Origin: Flavihumibacter sp. UBA7668
GTDB taxonomy: Bacteria; Bacteroidota; Bacteroidia; Chitinophagales; Chitinophagaceae
Direction: 5' to 3'
DNA length: 64,000 nucleotides
NCBI RefSeq assembly: GCF_002483205.1
Contig: NZ_DLHM01000004.1
Coordinates: 186,001 to 250,000 of the forward strand
A program made the translations under genes and the position numbers. Below, in pieces: positions 8,529-16,628 of the stretch (the first letter of the stretch is position 1; every line of letters begins with the position of its first letter). The notes under the pieces were generated by a model. That model was not told the origin of the DNA. It saw only the letters and a list, made by a program, of their open reading frames with translations, and did no database searches.

Positions 8529-9298
8529 TAATTTAGTCCGAGTAAATCAGTTACCTGAACCGCAATCAAATCAAGAATAAAAACCAGCAGACTTCCAACT
8601 ACCACGGCACTATTGGCGCTTTTGCCCACCCCTTCTGTACCCTTGCTGGAATTGAATCCTTTGAAACAACCAATGATGCCCACAGCAAATCCGAAAAAAT
8701 AAGACTTCACAAAAGCAGGCACAACATCCCCAAAACTCAGGTTGTCAAAAACCTGGGTAAAATACAAGTGAAAACTGGTGGTTGATTTTATGTTCACCCC
8801 GAGGTAGGCACCATAAAGAGAAATGGCATCTCCCAATAAAACCAGAATAGGTAACATTAATGTAGTAGCCAATACTCTGGTAACCACCAGGTATTTGAAT
8901 GGATTGGTACCACTTACTTCCATCGCATCAATTTGTTCGGTTACTTTCATACTGCCCAGCTCGGCACCGATACTGCTTCCGATTTTTCCTGCAAAAATGA
9001 GCGCTGTAATAACCGGACCAATTTCCCGGATAATGGCGATTCCCACCATCGCAGGCAGTTCGCTTTCCACGCCATAATCAATCAGAGAAGGGCGTAATTG
9101 CATGGTCAGAACAAGTCCCATGATAAAGCCGGTTAATCCTACAAGGGGGAGTGATTTATATCCGATTATATAACACTGATTCAGAAAGGCATTCCATTCG
9201 TACCGGGGACGAAAAGCTTCCCGGAAGAAGCGGGAAGTGAATGCAGTGATGGCCCCTGCTTCTTCAATAAACCGGTGGGTGTTGGGTGGCAATTTCAT
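8528..9298 (-). CDS. mlaE: MlaE-family ABC transporter permease
   Basis: A 256-residue inner-membrane permease from ATG 9298 (MKLPPNTHRF); an upstream extension to 9367 would run into the preceding gene and is unlikely. It has five or six hydrophobic segments and the MlaE signature region EIGPVITALIFAGKIGSSIGAELGSMKVTEQIDAM. The C-terminus has FFGFAVGIIGCFKG and GVGKSANSAVVVGS. It forms the transmembrane part of the MlaFED phospholipid transporter. The downstream mlaF overlaps by one base. No mlaB or mlaC is seen nearby, usual for Bacteroidota. Confidence 0.93.
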   Translation of the reverse strand: MKLPPNTHRFIEEAGAITAFTSRFFREAFRPRYEWNAFLNQCYIIGYKSLPLVGLTGFIMGLVLTMQLRPSLIDYGVESELPAMVGIAIIREIGPVITALIFAGKIGSSIGAELGSMKVTEQIDAMEVSGTNPFKYLVVTRVLATTLMLPILVLLGDAISLYGAYLGVNIKSTTSFHLYFTQVFDNLSFGDVVPAFVKSYFFGFAVGIIGCFKGFNSSKGTEGVGKSANSAVVVGSLLVFILDLIAVQVTDLLGLN

Positions 9299-9326
9299 AT
9301 TTGGAAGAACCAATAAGGTACAAAAC

Positions 9327-10991
9327 TTATCGAATAAAGCCCGGCAAATCCTTGAACAGTGCAGCATCGGCGGGAGTGAGCAGGAGGTCTTTTATACCAA
9401 GTAAAATTGATTTTTTTGCCGTGTACAATTCCCTGTTATAATTGATAAGGGTGGCTAATTCTGTATCAGTGACCAGGCTGGTTCGGTTTTTCCCATAGAG
9501 TTCGGTTACTGATGCATGGTATTGCTCTGCCAGACTGTTGAAAATCGCCAGAAATTGTTTGCCATCTGCCTTTTCTTCTCCCGCTAAAAAAGGGGTAACC
9601 TGCATTAGAAATTTCGTCATTCGATCCTTGCTTAACTCATAATAACCGAATTTGAAGTCATTGGAAGAGTTCCTAAGTTGTTCAGCATCCAATAAGGCAT
9701 CTTTCAAGCTTTTCGCTCCATACATTCCATTTCTCAATGCGGCCAGCAATTGATCCAGTAATTCGGTTTGATCAAGATCAGTTATACTGGCCTGTAATCG
9801 TACATAATATTGTTGGATATCGCCATGAAGGTCTTTCAGGTAAACGTATTGTTCTTCCGGTGTTTTCTGTACATGAACGGGCTGCCAACTGGTTGGCTTG
9901 AATTCCCAATTGGTAATCCCTAATCCATTCAGGCTATATCGTACCAAATGAAACATGAAATGACGGACTTCTTCCTGCGTGGCCTGCAAAGCGAGGTCTG
10001 GTTCATTTATGGAAACCTTGTGAATAAAACTGGTATCCTCCTGATTTTGGGTGAACCTGTTTTGCAGGAATTTTCCAAATACCTTAAGGAAAGGAAAGAA
10101 CAGAAGGATGCCCAGCAGATTCACCATAGTTTGGAAGGAAGCAAGTGCGGTGAGATCATCCGTTATTGAAAGTGGTCCCTGTATAAAATGCAGCAAGGGC
10201 CGGATGGTAAAAAAAGCTAAAATGGATGAGATGGTATTAAAAAGAAAATTTCCCAGTGCTACTCTTTTTTTATCGGGCAATTTGCCTTGGGCTAAGATCA
10301 ATAATTTGGTAGTGGTTCCAATTTCAGCACCCAGTACAATTGCTGCGGCAGCATGCAAATCAATTCCGCCTGCATGCAGCACTGCAAGAGTCAATGCAAT
10401 GGTGGCAGAACTGGCCTGTACAATGGAAGTGATCACCGCTCCGAGAAGCAGAAATAGAATGGCAGGGTAGCGGTTAAACTGATCCAGATTGATTTTTTCA
10501 ATAGAAGCTTCCACGCCAGTTTGCATGAAATGGAGTCCCAATAATAAAAATCCAAATCCCAACAGAAATTGCACCCAGGAATAAAACCGGTTTTGGGAGG
10601 AAAGAATGGTCCAGATTAATCCCGCAATTCCGGTTAATGGCCAGGCCAGCTCTTCAATATTTAGTTTGAAACCAACTACGGCAATGATCCAGCTGGTAAA
10701 AGTGGTACCCAGATTGGAACCCAGCATCAGGGCCAGGGCATTTTCCATTTGTAATACCTTCGCACCAACAAATGCGAGCACCATGATATTGACGATGGAA
10801 CTGCTTTGTAAGAGGGCTGTAACCAGTGCGCCACCCAGTATTCCTTTGAATTTATTACTGGTTTGCTTTTTAAGAAAGAGTTTAAACGATCTGCCTGCAA
10901 TTCTTTTCAGCGCTTCTTCCAGGAAACGCATTCCGATAATAAAAATGGAAATGCCGGCCAATAATTCCCAGACCTGATTCATACGCATCAT
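9327..10991 (-). CDS. Na/Pi cotransporter family protein
   Basis: A 554-residue membrane protein of the NptA/PhoU-tailed family. Two inverted Na_Pi_cotrans repeats are visible by LLQSSSIVNIMVLAF and IVQASSATIALTLAVL (QSSS and QASS motifs), in a bundle of about eight to ten helices up to residue 310. The C-terminal 220 residues are soluble and helical like PhoU. It probably moves phosphate or another anion with Na+; some relatives signal rather than transport. Start could be ATG 10991, 10988 or 10982. The mlaE start follows 28 bases after its stop, so it appears to head the mla operon. Confidence 0.88.
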   Translation of the reverse strand: MMRMNQVWELLAGISIFIIGMRFLEEALKRIAGRSFKLFLKKQTSNKFKGILGGALVTALLQSSSIVNIMVLAFVGAKVLQMENALALMLGSNLGTTFTSWIIAVVGFKLNIEELAWPLTGIAGLIWTILSSQNRFYSWVQFLLGFGFLLLGLHFMQTGVEASIEKINLDQFNRYPAILFLLLGAVITSIVQASSATIALTLAVLHAGGIDLHAAAAIVLGAEIGTTTKLLILAQGKLPDKKRVALGNFLFNTISSILAFFTIRPLLHFIQGPLSITDDLTALASFQTMVNLLGILLFFPFLKVFGKFLQNRFTQNQEDTSFIHKVSINEPDLALQATQEEVRHFMFHLVRYSLNGLGITNWEFKPTSWQPVHVQKTPEEQYVYLKDLHGDIQQYYVRLQASITDLDQTELLDQLLAALRNGMYGAKSLKDALLDAEQLRNSSNDFKFGYYELSKDRMTKFLMQVTPFLAGEEKADGKQFLAIFNSLAEQYHASVTELYGKNRTSLVTDTELATLINYNRELYTAKKSILLGIKDLLLTPADAALFKDLPGFIR

Positions 10992-11007
10992 TAATAGGAC
11001 GGTTTAA

Positions 11008-12207
11008 ATGTACTATATTAACAGTAGGATGGCACGAAATATTCCCCTGAAAGGCTATACCAGCAGAAACCGGGTAGAATTGTTACGCGGAGGGAAAGCT
11101 TATTTTACAAATTTGATTGAACTGATTGATCAGGCCCTGGTATCTGTTCATTTCCAGATGTATATTCTGGATGAAGACGATACCGGACTGGAAGTGCTGG
11201 AACATCTATGTATGGCTGCAGAACGTGGTGTAACCGTTTATTTTCTGGTAGATGGTTATGCATCGCAGCACCTGACCAATAAACGCATAAAAGAAATTAG
11301 AGCACGCGGCGTTCATTTCCGTTGGTTTGAACCCCTTCTTCGTTCAAAGTATTTTTATTTTGGCAGAAGACTGCATCAAAAAGTTTGTGTGGTGGATGCT
11401 GCCTATGCATTGGTGGGGGGAGTGAATGTCAGTAACCGGTACAATGATATGCCCGGACAATCGGCCTGGCTGGATTGGGCCATTCGTGTGGAAGGAGAAA
11501 CCCCGGAAAAATTATACCAGGTATGTCTGGAATTATGGAATAAATCGGGCTGGGGTAAATCGAAGGAGTTGAAATTTATATTACCTCACCGTCGGTTACC
11601 GTATCCTGATACCAAATGTCTGGTCAGGGTTCGAAGGCAGGACTGGGTTCGATTCAGAACGGAAATTTCCAATAGTTATTTACGAATGATGCAGGATGCG
11701 AAGGAAGAAGTATTTATGCTTTCCAGTTATTTTCTTCCCGGCCGGCAAATGCGGAAAGCCATGGGTGCTGCTGTGAAAAGAGGAGTGAAGATTTATGTAA
11801 TTGCGGCAGGCAAATCAGACGTGGTAATGGCCAAGCAGGCAGAACGATATCTGTACAGATGGTTGTTGAAAAATCAGGTTCATCTCTACGAATATCAATC
11901 GAATGTTTTGCACGGAAAAATCAGTTGCTCAGATGGGAAATGGGCAACGGTTGGTTCTTTCAATATAAATTTTATTAGTGCCTATGCAAGTATTGAACTC
12001 AACCTGGAAGTGCTGGATGAAAACTTTGCCGGTGAGATTAAAAAACAATTTCTTGAAATCATTGATAAGGAGTCCATTTCATTGACGGAAAAAGAAAACC
12101 TGCAACAATACGGAATTGCAGCAAGAGCCTGGCAGAAAATCTGTTATACTTCGATCCGTTTATTATTTGTGCTCTTTACCTTTTATTATAAACAGCGCAG
12201 AAAATAA
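11008..12207 (+). CDS. Phospholipase D-like protein, cardiolipin-synthase type
   Basis: A 399-residue protein with two HKD motifs: H123-x-K125-x4-D130 in HQKVCVVD followed by GGVN, and H302-x-K304-x4-D309 in HGKISCSD followed by GSFNIN. This two-domain layout is that of bacterial cardiolipin synthases, which condense phosphatidylglycerol in the inner membrane. Unlike standard Cls it lacks N-terminal membrane helices and has one hydrophobic stretch at the very C-terminus (IRLLFVLFTFYY). A second start at 11029 (MARNIPLKG) is possible. It is divergent from the Na/Pi gene with only 16 bases between, so promoters must overlap coding sequence. Substrate is inferred. Confidence 0.87.
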   Translation: MYYINSRMARNIPLKGYTSRNRVELLRGGKAYFTNLIELIDQALVSVHFQMYILDEDDTGLEVLEHLCMAAERGVTVYFLVDGYASQHLTNKRIKEIRARGVHFRWFEPLLRSKYFYFGRRLHQKVCVVDAAYALVGGVNVSNRYNDMPGQSAWLDWAIRVEGETPEKLYQVCLELWNKSGWGKSKELKFILPHRRLPYPDTKCLVRVRRQDWVRFRTEISNSYLRMMQDAKEEVFMLSSYFLPGRQMRKAMGAAVKRGVKIYVIAAGKSDVVMAKQAERYLYRWLLKNQVHLYEYQSNVLHGKISCSDGKWATVGSFNINFISAYASIELNLEVLDENFAGEIKKQFLEIIDKESISLTEKENLQQYGIAARAWQKICYTSIRLLFVLFTFYYKQRRK

Positions 12208-12209
12208 AA

Positions 12210-12392
12210 TCAACGTTCACATTGGTCGTCTATGCAGCGGCGTGGACGAAAAAATCCGGTTATAAAAATGATGCCACCAAAAATAAACAGGGGCCACGCA
12301 TCTTTGTAGAAAAATGCGATACCGGAAAATAATCCGCCTAAACCAAAACGAAGAATACGATGGAACAATACGGGATTTATTTTTTCAAGCAT
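12210..12392 (-). CDS. Small membrane protein, DUF2892-like
   Basis: A 60-residue protein with two hydrophobic stretches (FGLGGLFSGIAFFY and WPLFIFGGIIFITGFF) and a short Cys-containing tail (FRPRRCIDDQCER). The layout resembles the DUF2892 inner-membrane family. It converges with the PLD-like gene two bases away and lies just downstream of the porin gene, from which it may be co-transcribed (11-base gap). Function unknown. Confidence 0.6.
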   Translation of the reverse strand: MLEKINPVLFHRILRFGLGGLFSGIAFFYKDAWPLFIFGGIIFITGFFRPRRCIDDQCER

Positions 12393-12403
12393 TGGATATT
12401 GTT

Positions 12404-13795
12404 TTAGAATGAATAATTAAGAATAAGATTATAATTCGACATGTTGACTTTATTGATCAGTTGTTTTGGTGAATAATTGTTGGATCCCAATGCCGCTTTA
12501 TGTACATATAGAAATTGAATGTCCATACCATTCAGCAATTGCTGAAATTCGTATTTCCAGCTAAGGTTTAGTTGGCGATAAGCCGGCATCGCATATTTAT
12601 TGAATCTCACTTCTTCTACTGAAGGAAGGTAATAATGGCCATATCCCAAAAATAACCTGCTCTTCCATTTTTCCAGTTTGTAATTGACTTTAACGGAGAG
12701 GGCATCCAGATCAGCATATCCATCGTTTCGCTCTCTTTGTAAAAAAGTATAAAATGGATCCTTGCCCCATTCGCGTGGCATTAGGTAACGACCGTCTTTG
12801 GTAATTCTGGTATAATTGAGGGAAGCATTCCATTTTGAGCGATCAATACCCAGGCTGCTGCCCCATACCAGGGATTTGCCCCCTTTTTCGAAATAGGTAT
12901 GGTCCGAATCTTCATTGCCTCCCTTATTGATGGCATCCTGTCGAATCAATTGCAATCCTGCTGTAAGGGTGGTAGTTGAACTAAGGGGCTGCCGAAGATC
13001 TGCCTGAAGCAAGGTGGAGTTAAAGATATTCTCCACCAACTGATTCCAAACCTGGATGTTTAACCGGCCGTTTATTTTTTGTTCTATTCCTGTTATCAGT
13101 ACTCCTTTACTGTGTAATTTATTTTGATAGTTGGCTGGTTTGCCTTCCGTTGTTTGTCCCATTGGATACACCCCAATGGATTCCCCAATGGAGAACCAGC
13201 GAACGGTACTGCGCGGTGAAATCTGCCAAAGGAAAGCAGTCTGAATCCGGGTTGATTTTGTGGGCTTCCATTTTAGTTGCAGACCATCTATGCCGGTTGC
13301 CCGCATTCTTCCATCCTGTTGATTGATAAAGGGCATTTCCGGCAATAGTTTTCCCAATGTGATGTTGAGCGATTTATGTTGATACTGGATATACAATTCT
13401 TCCAGTCGGTTGATATCGTTTTTGTTCAAGGGGTCTTGGATGTCGAAGAGGCCGATTTCATATCGGTTAAAGGCATTGGTAATTGAATCCGGTTTGGCGA
13501 GATTGGAAGAAGCCAGGTTGTAAATAAAATAGCCACCCAATCCGATGGAAAAACCATGAAAGGGAGCCGATTTATAACGCAGGCCGCCTCCGATAGCAGT
13601 TGCCGCATAATCAGTAAGTCCGCTTGTATTATCCGTTGCCATACTGAATAGCCGCGCATGGCCATGGATGCTTCCTTTTTTTAAAGCATGCAATAGTGAA
13701 AGCGTATCCTTCGTGCTGGAAGGTTCGGGCAGATCCTGTGCATACAGGATAGGGGAGAAAGCGGATAAAATAAATAACAACAGTATTCGGTTCAT
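12404..13795 (-). CDS. OprD-like outer-membrane porin
   Basis: A 463-residue protein from ATG 13795 with a clear signal peptide (MNRILLLFILSAFSPILYAQ); the reading frame extends 10 codons further but without a signal. The mature part alternates polar and aromatic residues in amphipathic strands and ends in Phe (NLILNYSF), as in beta barrels. Segments such as LEELYIQYQHKSLNITLGK followed by the PFINQQDGRM turn resemble OprD/OprD-like porins that admit small solutes. Substrate unknown. Confidence 0.75.
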   Translation of the reverse strand: MNRILLLFILSAFSPILYAQDLPEPSSTKDTLSLLHALKKGSIHGHARLFSMATDNTSGLTDYAATAIGGGLRYKSAPFHGFSIGLGGYFIYNLASSNLAKPDSITNAFNRYEIGLFDIQDPLNKNDINRLEELYIQYQHKSLNITLGKLLPEMPFINQQDGRMRATGIDGLQLKWKPTKSTRIQTAFLWQISPRSTVRWFSIGESIGVYPMGQTTEGKPANYQNKLHSKGVLITGIEQKINGRLNIQVWNQLVENIFNSTLLQADLRQPLSSTTTLTAGLQLIRQDAINKGGNEDSDHTYFEKGGKSLVWGSSLGIDRSKWNASLNYTRITKDGRYLMPREWGKDPFYTFLQRERNDGYADLDALSVKVNYKLEKWKSRLFLGYGHYYLPSVEEVRFNKYAMPAYRQLNLSWKYEFQQLLNGMDIQFLYVHKAALGSNNYSPKQLINKVNMSNYNLILNYSF

Positions 13796-13887
13796 TCCTT
13801 CTTTGTGAAGAACAAAACTGCACAATCAGGGAAAGAAAAAATGTGATAACTATCACTGACGGAAAAGCGGGTGGAACAAAAAAGGGC

Positions 13888-13895
13888 TAATTTTG
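13888..13895 (+). promoter_or_regulatory. -7 promoter element of the small ORF-lpxB operon
   Basis: TAATTTTG matches TAnnTTTG exactly and lies 18 bases upstream of the ATG at 13914. Confidence 0.5.
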
Positions 13896-13913
13896 TTAAA
13901 ATAGAAAAAACCG

Positions 13914-14084
13914 ATGGGAATACTCCGACAAATTGGTGAATATTTATACATCCGGAAAAAAGATCCGAATGCACCACGTACCAAGTGGATGGGTTATATG
14001 CATGGAATCAACCGGATCTCCATCTTTATGTTCCTGGCCGCATTGATTTTTCTGTTCATCAAATTGGTGATTCTAAAAAAATAG
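13914..14084 (+). CDS. Small conserved membrane protein upstream of lpxB (DUF6728-like)
   Basis: A 56-residue open frame, short enough to be missed by length cut-offs. It begins MGILRQIGEYLYIRKKDP, continues with a basic stretch, then MHGINRISIFMFLAALIFLFIKLV, a single transmembrane helix, and a Lys tail. I recall a small Bacteroidota family of this form (DUF6728), but the family name is from memory. Its stop codon is separated from the lpxB ATG by one base, and a promoter element lies in front, so it is the first gene of the lpxB transcript. Function unknown. Confidence 0.75.
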   Translation: MGILRQIGEYLYIRKKDPNAPRTKWMGYMHGINRISIFMFLAALIFLFIKLVILKK

Positions 14085-14085
14085 G

Positions 14086-15198
14086 ATGAAGTATTACATC
14101 ATCGCAGGGGAGGCCAGCGGCGACCTGCACGGAAGCAATCTGATCAGAGAATTAAAAAATCGGGACACTGCCGCAGAGATTCGTTTCTGGGGTGGAGATT
14201 TGATGAAAGCAGCAGGTGGTACCCTGGTAAAGCATTATTCCGAGCTGGCCTTTATGGGTTTTGTGGAAGTGGTTGCCAATTTGCGTACCATTTTGAGGAA
14301 CCTCGATTTTTGCAAACAGGATATCCGGCAATTCAAGCCGGATTTGTTGATTTTTATTGATTATCCGGGTTTCAATTTACGCGTGGCTTCCTGGGCAAAA
14401 CGCGAGGGCTTTAAAACAGTGTATTATATATCACCCCAGGTTTGGGCCTGGAAAGAAAACAGGGTAAAAACAATTAAGGAATCCATCGATAAGATGCTGG
14501 TGATCCTTCCATTTGAACTGGAGTTCTATAAAAAATGGAACTATCCGGTTACCTATGTGGGGCATCCGCTTGCTGAAGTAATAAGCCGGTTTAAAGAAGA
14601 GCATGCGTCCATTCAGCGAAATCCCCGTCTCATTGCCTTATTACCCGGAAGCCGCAAACAGGAGATTTTGAAAAAATTGCCGGTTATGCTGGCAACGAGT
14701 CGTTTCTTTCCGGATTACTCCTTTGTGGTGGCAAAAGCACCGGGAGTAAGCGATGATTTTTATTCGCCCCTATTGGCTGGATTTCCGAATGTAAGTACCA
14801 CTTCCAATGCAACTTATGAAGTGCTGATGCAGGCAACGGCTGCACTGGTTACTTCCGGAACTGCAACGCTTGAAACAGCGCTCTTTGGTGTTCCTGAAGT
14901 GGTTTGTTACAAGGGCAATAAAATTTCTTATCTGATCGCCAAACGCCTTATAAAAGTGAAATACATTTCACTGGTGAATCTGATTATGGACCGACTGGTA
15001 GTGAAAGAAATGATTCAGGATGATATGAATCCGGAAAATTTAAAGTCGGAGTTGAATGAATTGCTCCACAACACCGACTACCGCAATCGGATTCTGGAAG
15101 ATTATGGGCAATTGAATGCTTTGTTGCAAAAAGGCGGCAATGCATCAGCGCAGGCAGCAGATGAAATCTGGAACTGGTTGCAGCAGACCGGAGCCTGA
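14086..15198 (+). CDS. lpxB: Lipid-A-disaccharide synthase
   Basis: A 370-residue GT19 glycosyltransferase that joins UDP-2,3-diacylglucosamine and lipid X to the lipid A disaccharide at the inner membrane. Conserved family blocks seen are YIIAGEASGDLHGSNL at the N-terminus, ELAFMGFVEV, PDLLIFIDYPGFNLR, YYISPQVWAWKENRVK, and the C-terminal TSGTATLETALFGVPEVV nucleotide-sugar region. Length is normal. It follows the 56-residue ORF by one base. Together with waaA at 59-60 kb this shows an LPS-type outer membrane. Confidence 0.97.
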   Translation: MKYYIIAGEASGDLHGSNLIRELKNRDTAAEIRFWGGDLMKAAGGTLVKHYSELAFMGFVEVVANLRTILRNLDFCKQDIRQFKPDLLIFIDYPGFNLRVASWAKREGFKTVYYISPQVWAWKENRVKTIKESIDKMLVILPFELEFYKKWNYPVTYVGHPLAEVISRFKEEHASIQRNPRLIALLPGSRKQEILKKLPVMLATSRFFPDYSFVVAKAPGVSDDFYSPLLAGFPNVSTTSNATYEVLMQATAALVTSGTATLETALFGVPEVVCYKGNKISYLIAKRLIKVKYISLVNLIMDRLVVKEMIQDDMNPENLKSELNELLHNTDYRNRILEDYGQLNALLQKGGNASAQAADEIWNWLQQTGA

Positions 15199-15201
15199 TC
15201 C

Positions 15202-15501
15202 TTATGCAATAAGTTTTACAAGCAGCACTAGTACACCATAAATCAGGGTAGATACAAAGATGCCTTTGGCTGTTTTATCTCTTCGGCTATTGATATAAAC
15301 CGTGAATAGAATGGCATTTGCGATTAGGGAAATACTGCTTACACCGGTTAACAGTGATTTTAACTGACTGAGGTATTTCAGGTATTCTGAAAAACTCACG
15401 TGCCTGGGCATGAATACGATCAGATAATACAATAGTATTCCGATTAGAGGAGCAATAAATCCGAGCAGGATGCCGAGTTGCAGACTATCTTTTTTTAGCA
15501 T
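15202..15501 (-). CDS. Three-helix membrane protein of unknown function
   Basis: A 99-residue protein with three hydrophobic segments (about residues 9-29, 51-71 and 80-98) and a basic loop with RRDKTAKG. Its start overlaps the end of surE by 17 bases on the same strand, so it is translationally coupled to surE. It converges with lpxB, three bases away. I do not recognise the family. Confidence 0.7.
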   Translation of the reverse strand: MLKKDSLQLGILLGFIAPLIGILLYYLIVFMPRHVSFSEYLKYLSQLKSLLTGVSSISLIANAILFTVYINSRRDKTAKGIFVSTLIYGVLVLLVKLIA

Positions 15502-16285
15502 TGAGATTCCAGCTTTTTTCGAGTTTGGTTTTTAAAACGTAATTGGTGAGGTCAAATTGTACCGGCACCACACTTACATAATTATTTTCAAGGGCCCATA
15601 CATCGGTATCACGACCTTTGTCGAAGTTCTGGAATTCACCGGTTAGCCAGTAATAGCGGCGTCCATGCGGATCCTGCCGTTCCAGAAAATCTTCCTGATA
15701 TTTTGCATAGGCCTGCCGGCAGATTTTCATTCCTTTTATCTGATCAAAGGGAAGGGCAGGAATATTAACATTCAACACCAGATGTTTGTCCATTTTTTTA
15801 CGCAGCACCATTTCGGTGAGTGTGCGTGCATATTGGGCAGCTGCAGAAAAATCAGCTTCAATGCTATAATCCAGCAGGGAGAATCCGATCGAAGGAATAC
15901 TTTCGATAGCAGCTTCCACAGCGGCCGACATAGTGCCGGAATAAATTACATTGATGGAATGATTGGCGCCGTGGTTGATGCCACTAAGACAAATATCAGG
16001 TTTGCGGTGCAGCACTTTATCCACCGCCAGTTTTACACAATCCACGGGGGTGCCGGTACAACTATACGCTTCAATCCCTTCATATAGTTGAATAGGCTGC
16101 AGCCGGATGGGCGAGCCGATGGTGATGGCATGTCCCATTCCTGATTGCGGTTTATCCGGTGCAACCACTACAATTTTTCCCAAACCCCTTACGGCTTCCA
16201 CGAGGTTCTGGATTCCCGGTGCGGTAACTCCATCATCATTGGTTACCAGTATGATGGGTTCTTCTTTCTTTGCTTTTGTAGCCAT
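15485..16285 (-). CDS. surE: 5'/3'-nucleotidase SurE
   Basis: A 266-residue survival protein E, a metal-dependent phosphatase acting on nucleoside monophosphates. I place the start at ATG 16285 (MATKAKKEEP), just before ILVTNDDGVTAPGI with the metal-binding Asp pair. Other family blocks are GMGHAITIGSPI, YSCTGTPVDCVKLA, and SGINHGANHSINVIYSGTMSAA. The frame stays open for 78 more codons upstream only because the opposite strand of a polypurine repeat has no stop codons; that extension (Pro/Phe/Leu/Ser-rich) is not part of the protein. Confidence 0.95.
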   Translation of the reverse strand: MATKAKKEEPIILVTNDDGVTAPGIQNLVEAVRGLGKIVVVAPDKPQSGMGHAITIGSPIRLQPIQLYEGIEAYSCTGTPVDCVKLAVDKVLHRKPDICLSGINHGANHSINVIYSGTMSAAVEAAIESIPSIGFSLLDYSIEADFSAAAQYARTLTEMVLRKKMDKHLVLNVNIPALPFDQIKGMKICRQAYAKYQEDFLERQDPHGRRYYWLTGEFQNFDKGRDTDVWALENNYVSVVPVQFDLTNYVLKTKLEKSWNLNAKKR

Positions 16286-16306
16286 AGGCCGCAAGGTAAG
16301 AAAAGG

Positions 16307-16438
16307 GAGACAAAGGAGAAAAAGGGGGAAAGGGGGACAAAGGAGAAAAGGGGGAAGAGGAGACAAGGGAGAAAAAGGGGGAAAGGGGGACAAAGGAGAA
16401 AAGGGGGAAGAGGAGACAAGGGAGAAAAAGGGGAAGAG
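16307..16438. repeat. 53-bp polypurine tandem repeat, about 2.5 copies
   Basis: Copies begin at 16307, 16360 and 16413 (the last is partial). On the plus strand the unit is almost all A and G, with one C in each half, and each unit is itself two similar halves of about 26-27 bases, carrying runs of four or five G. The purine-rich tract continues to about 16495 with gaagagtaggaa given twice. It occupies the leader region of surE, whose transcript would carry the pyrimidine strand. Confidence 0.85.
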
Positions 16439-16548
16439 GATGAAGAGTAGGAAAGAATAAGAAGAGTAGGAAGTAGAGTGTTGGAGATAGAGGAGCAAAT
16501 TCACTTGTTCACCATTCACTTATTCACCTTTCACCTCTCACCTTTCAC

Positions 16549-16598
16549 ATTTTGTCAATATGAAATTTTTTGGCAGAAAAATTTCATATTGACAAAAT
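16549..16598. promoter_or_regulatory. Operator candidate: perfect 22-bp inverted repeat
   Basis: Positions 16549-16570 and 16577-16598 are exact reverse complements with a 6-base spacer (TGGCAG). The outer ends contain TTTTGTCA and TGACAAAA. The repeat ends 6 bases before the probable -7 element and 30 bases before the XRE/S24 repressor gene, so it is the likely autoregulatory operator. It may also act on surE, which diverges. Confidence 0.7.
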
Positions 16599-16604
16599 AA
16601 TTAG

Positions 16605-16612
16605 TAATTTCG
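16605..16612 (+). promoter_or_regulatory. Probable -7 element of the XRE/S24 repressor gene
   Basis: TAATTTCG differs from TAnnTTTG at one position and lies 16 bases before the ATG, right after the inverted repeat. Confidence 0.4.
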
Positions 16613-16628
16613 TACTAAATCTGTTAGC

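Noticed and set aside
16307..16438. CRISPR-like array
   Set aside because: The 53-bp units are directly adjacent with no unique spacers and no cas gene near.
16145..16460. Two plus-strand Lys/Gly/Glu-rich open frames over the polypurine tract
   Set aside because: Low-complexity product of the repeat, overlapping surE in antisense; no start context or homology pattern.
16286..16519. 78-codon N-terminal extension of surE rich in Pro, Phe, Leu and Ser
   Set aside because: It is the polypyrimidine strand of the tandem repeat, which has no stop codons by composition. The SurE family starts near ATG 16285.
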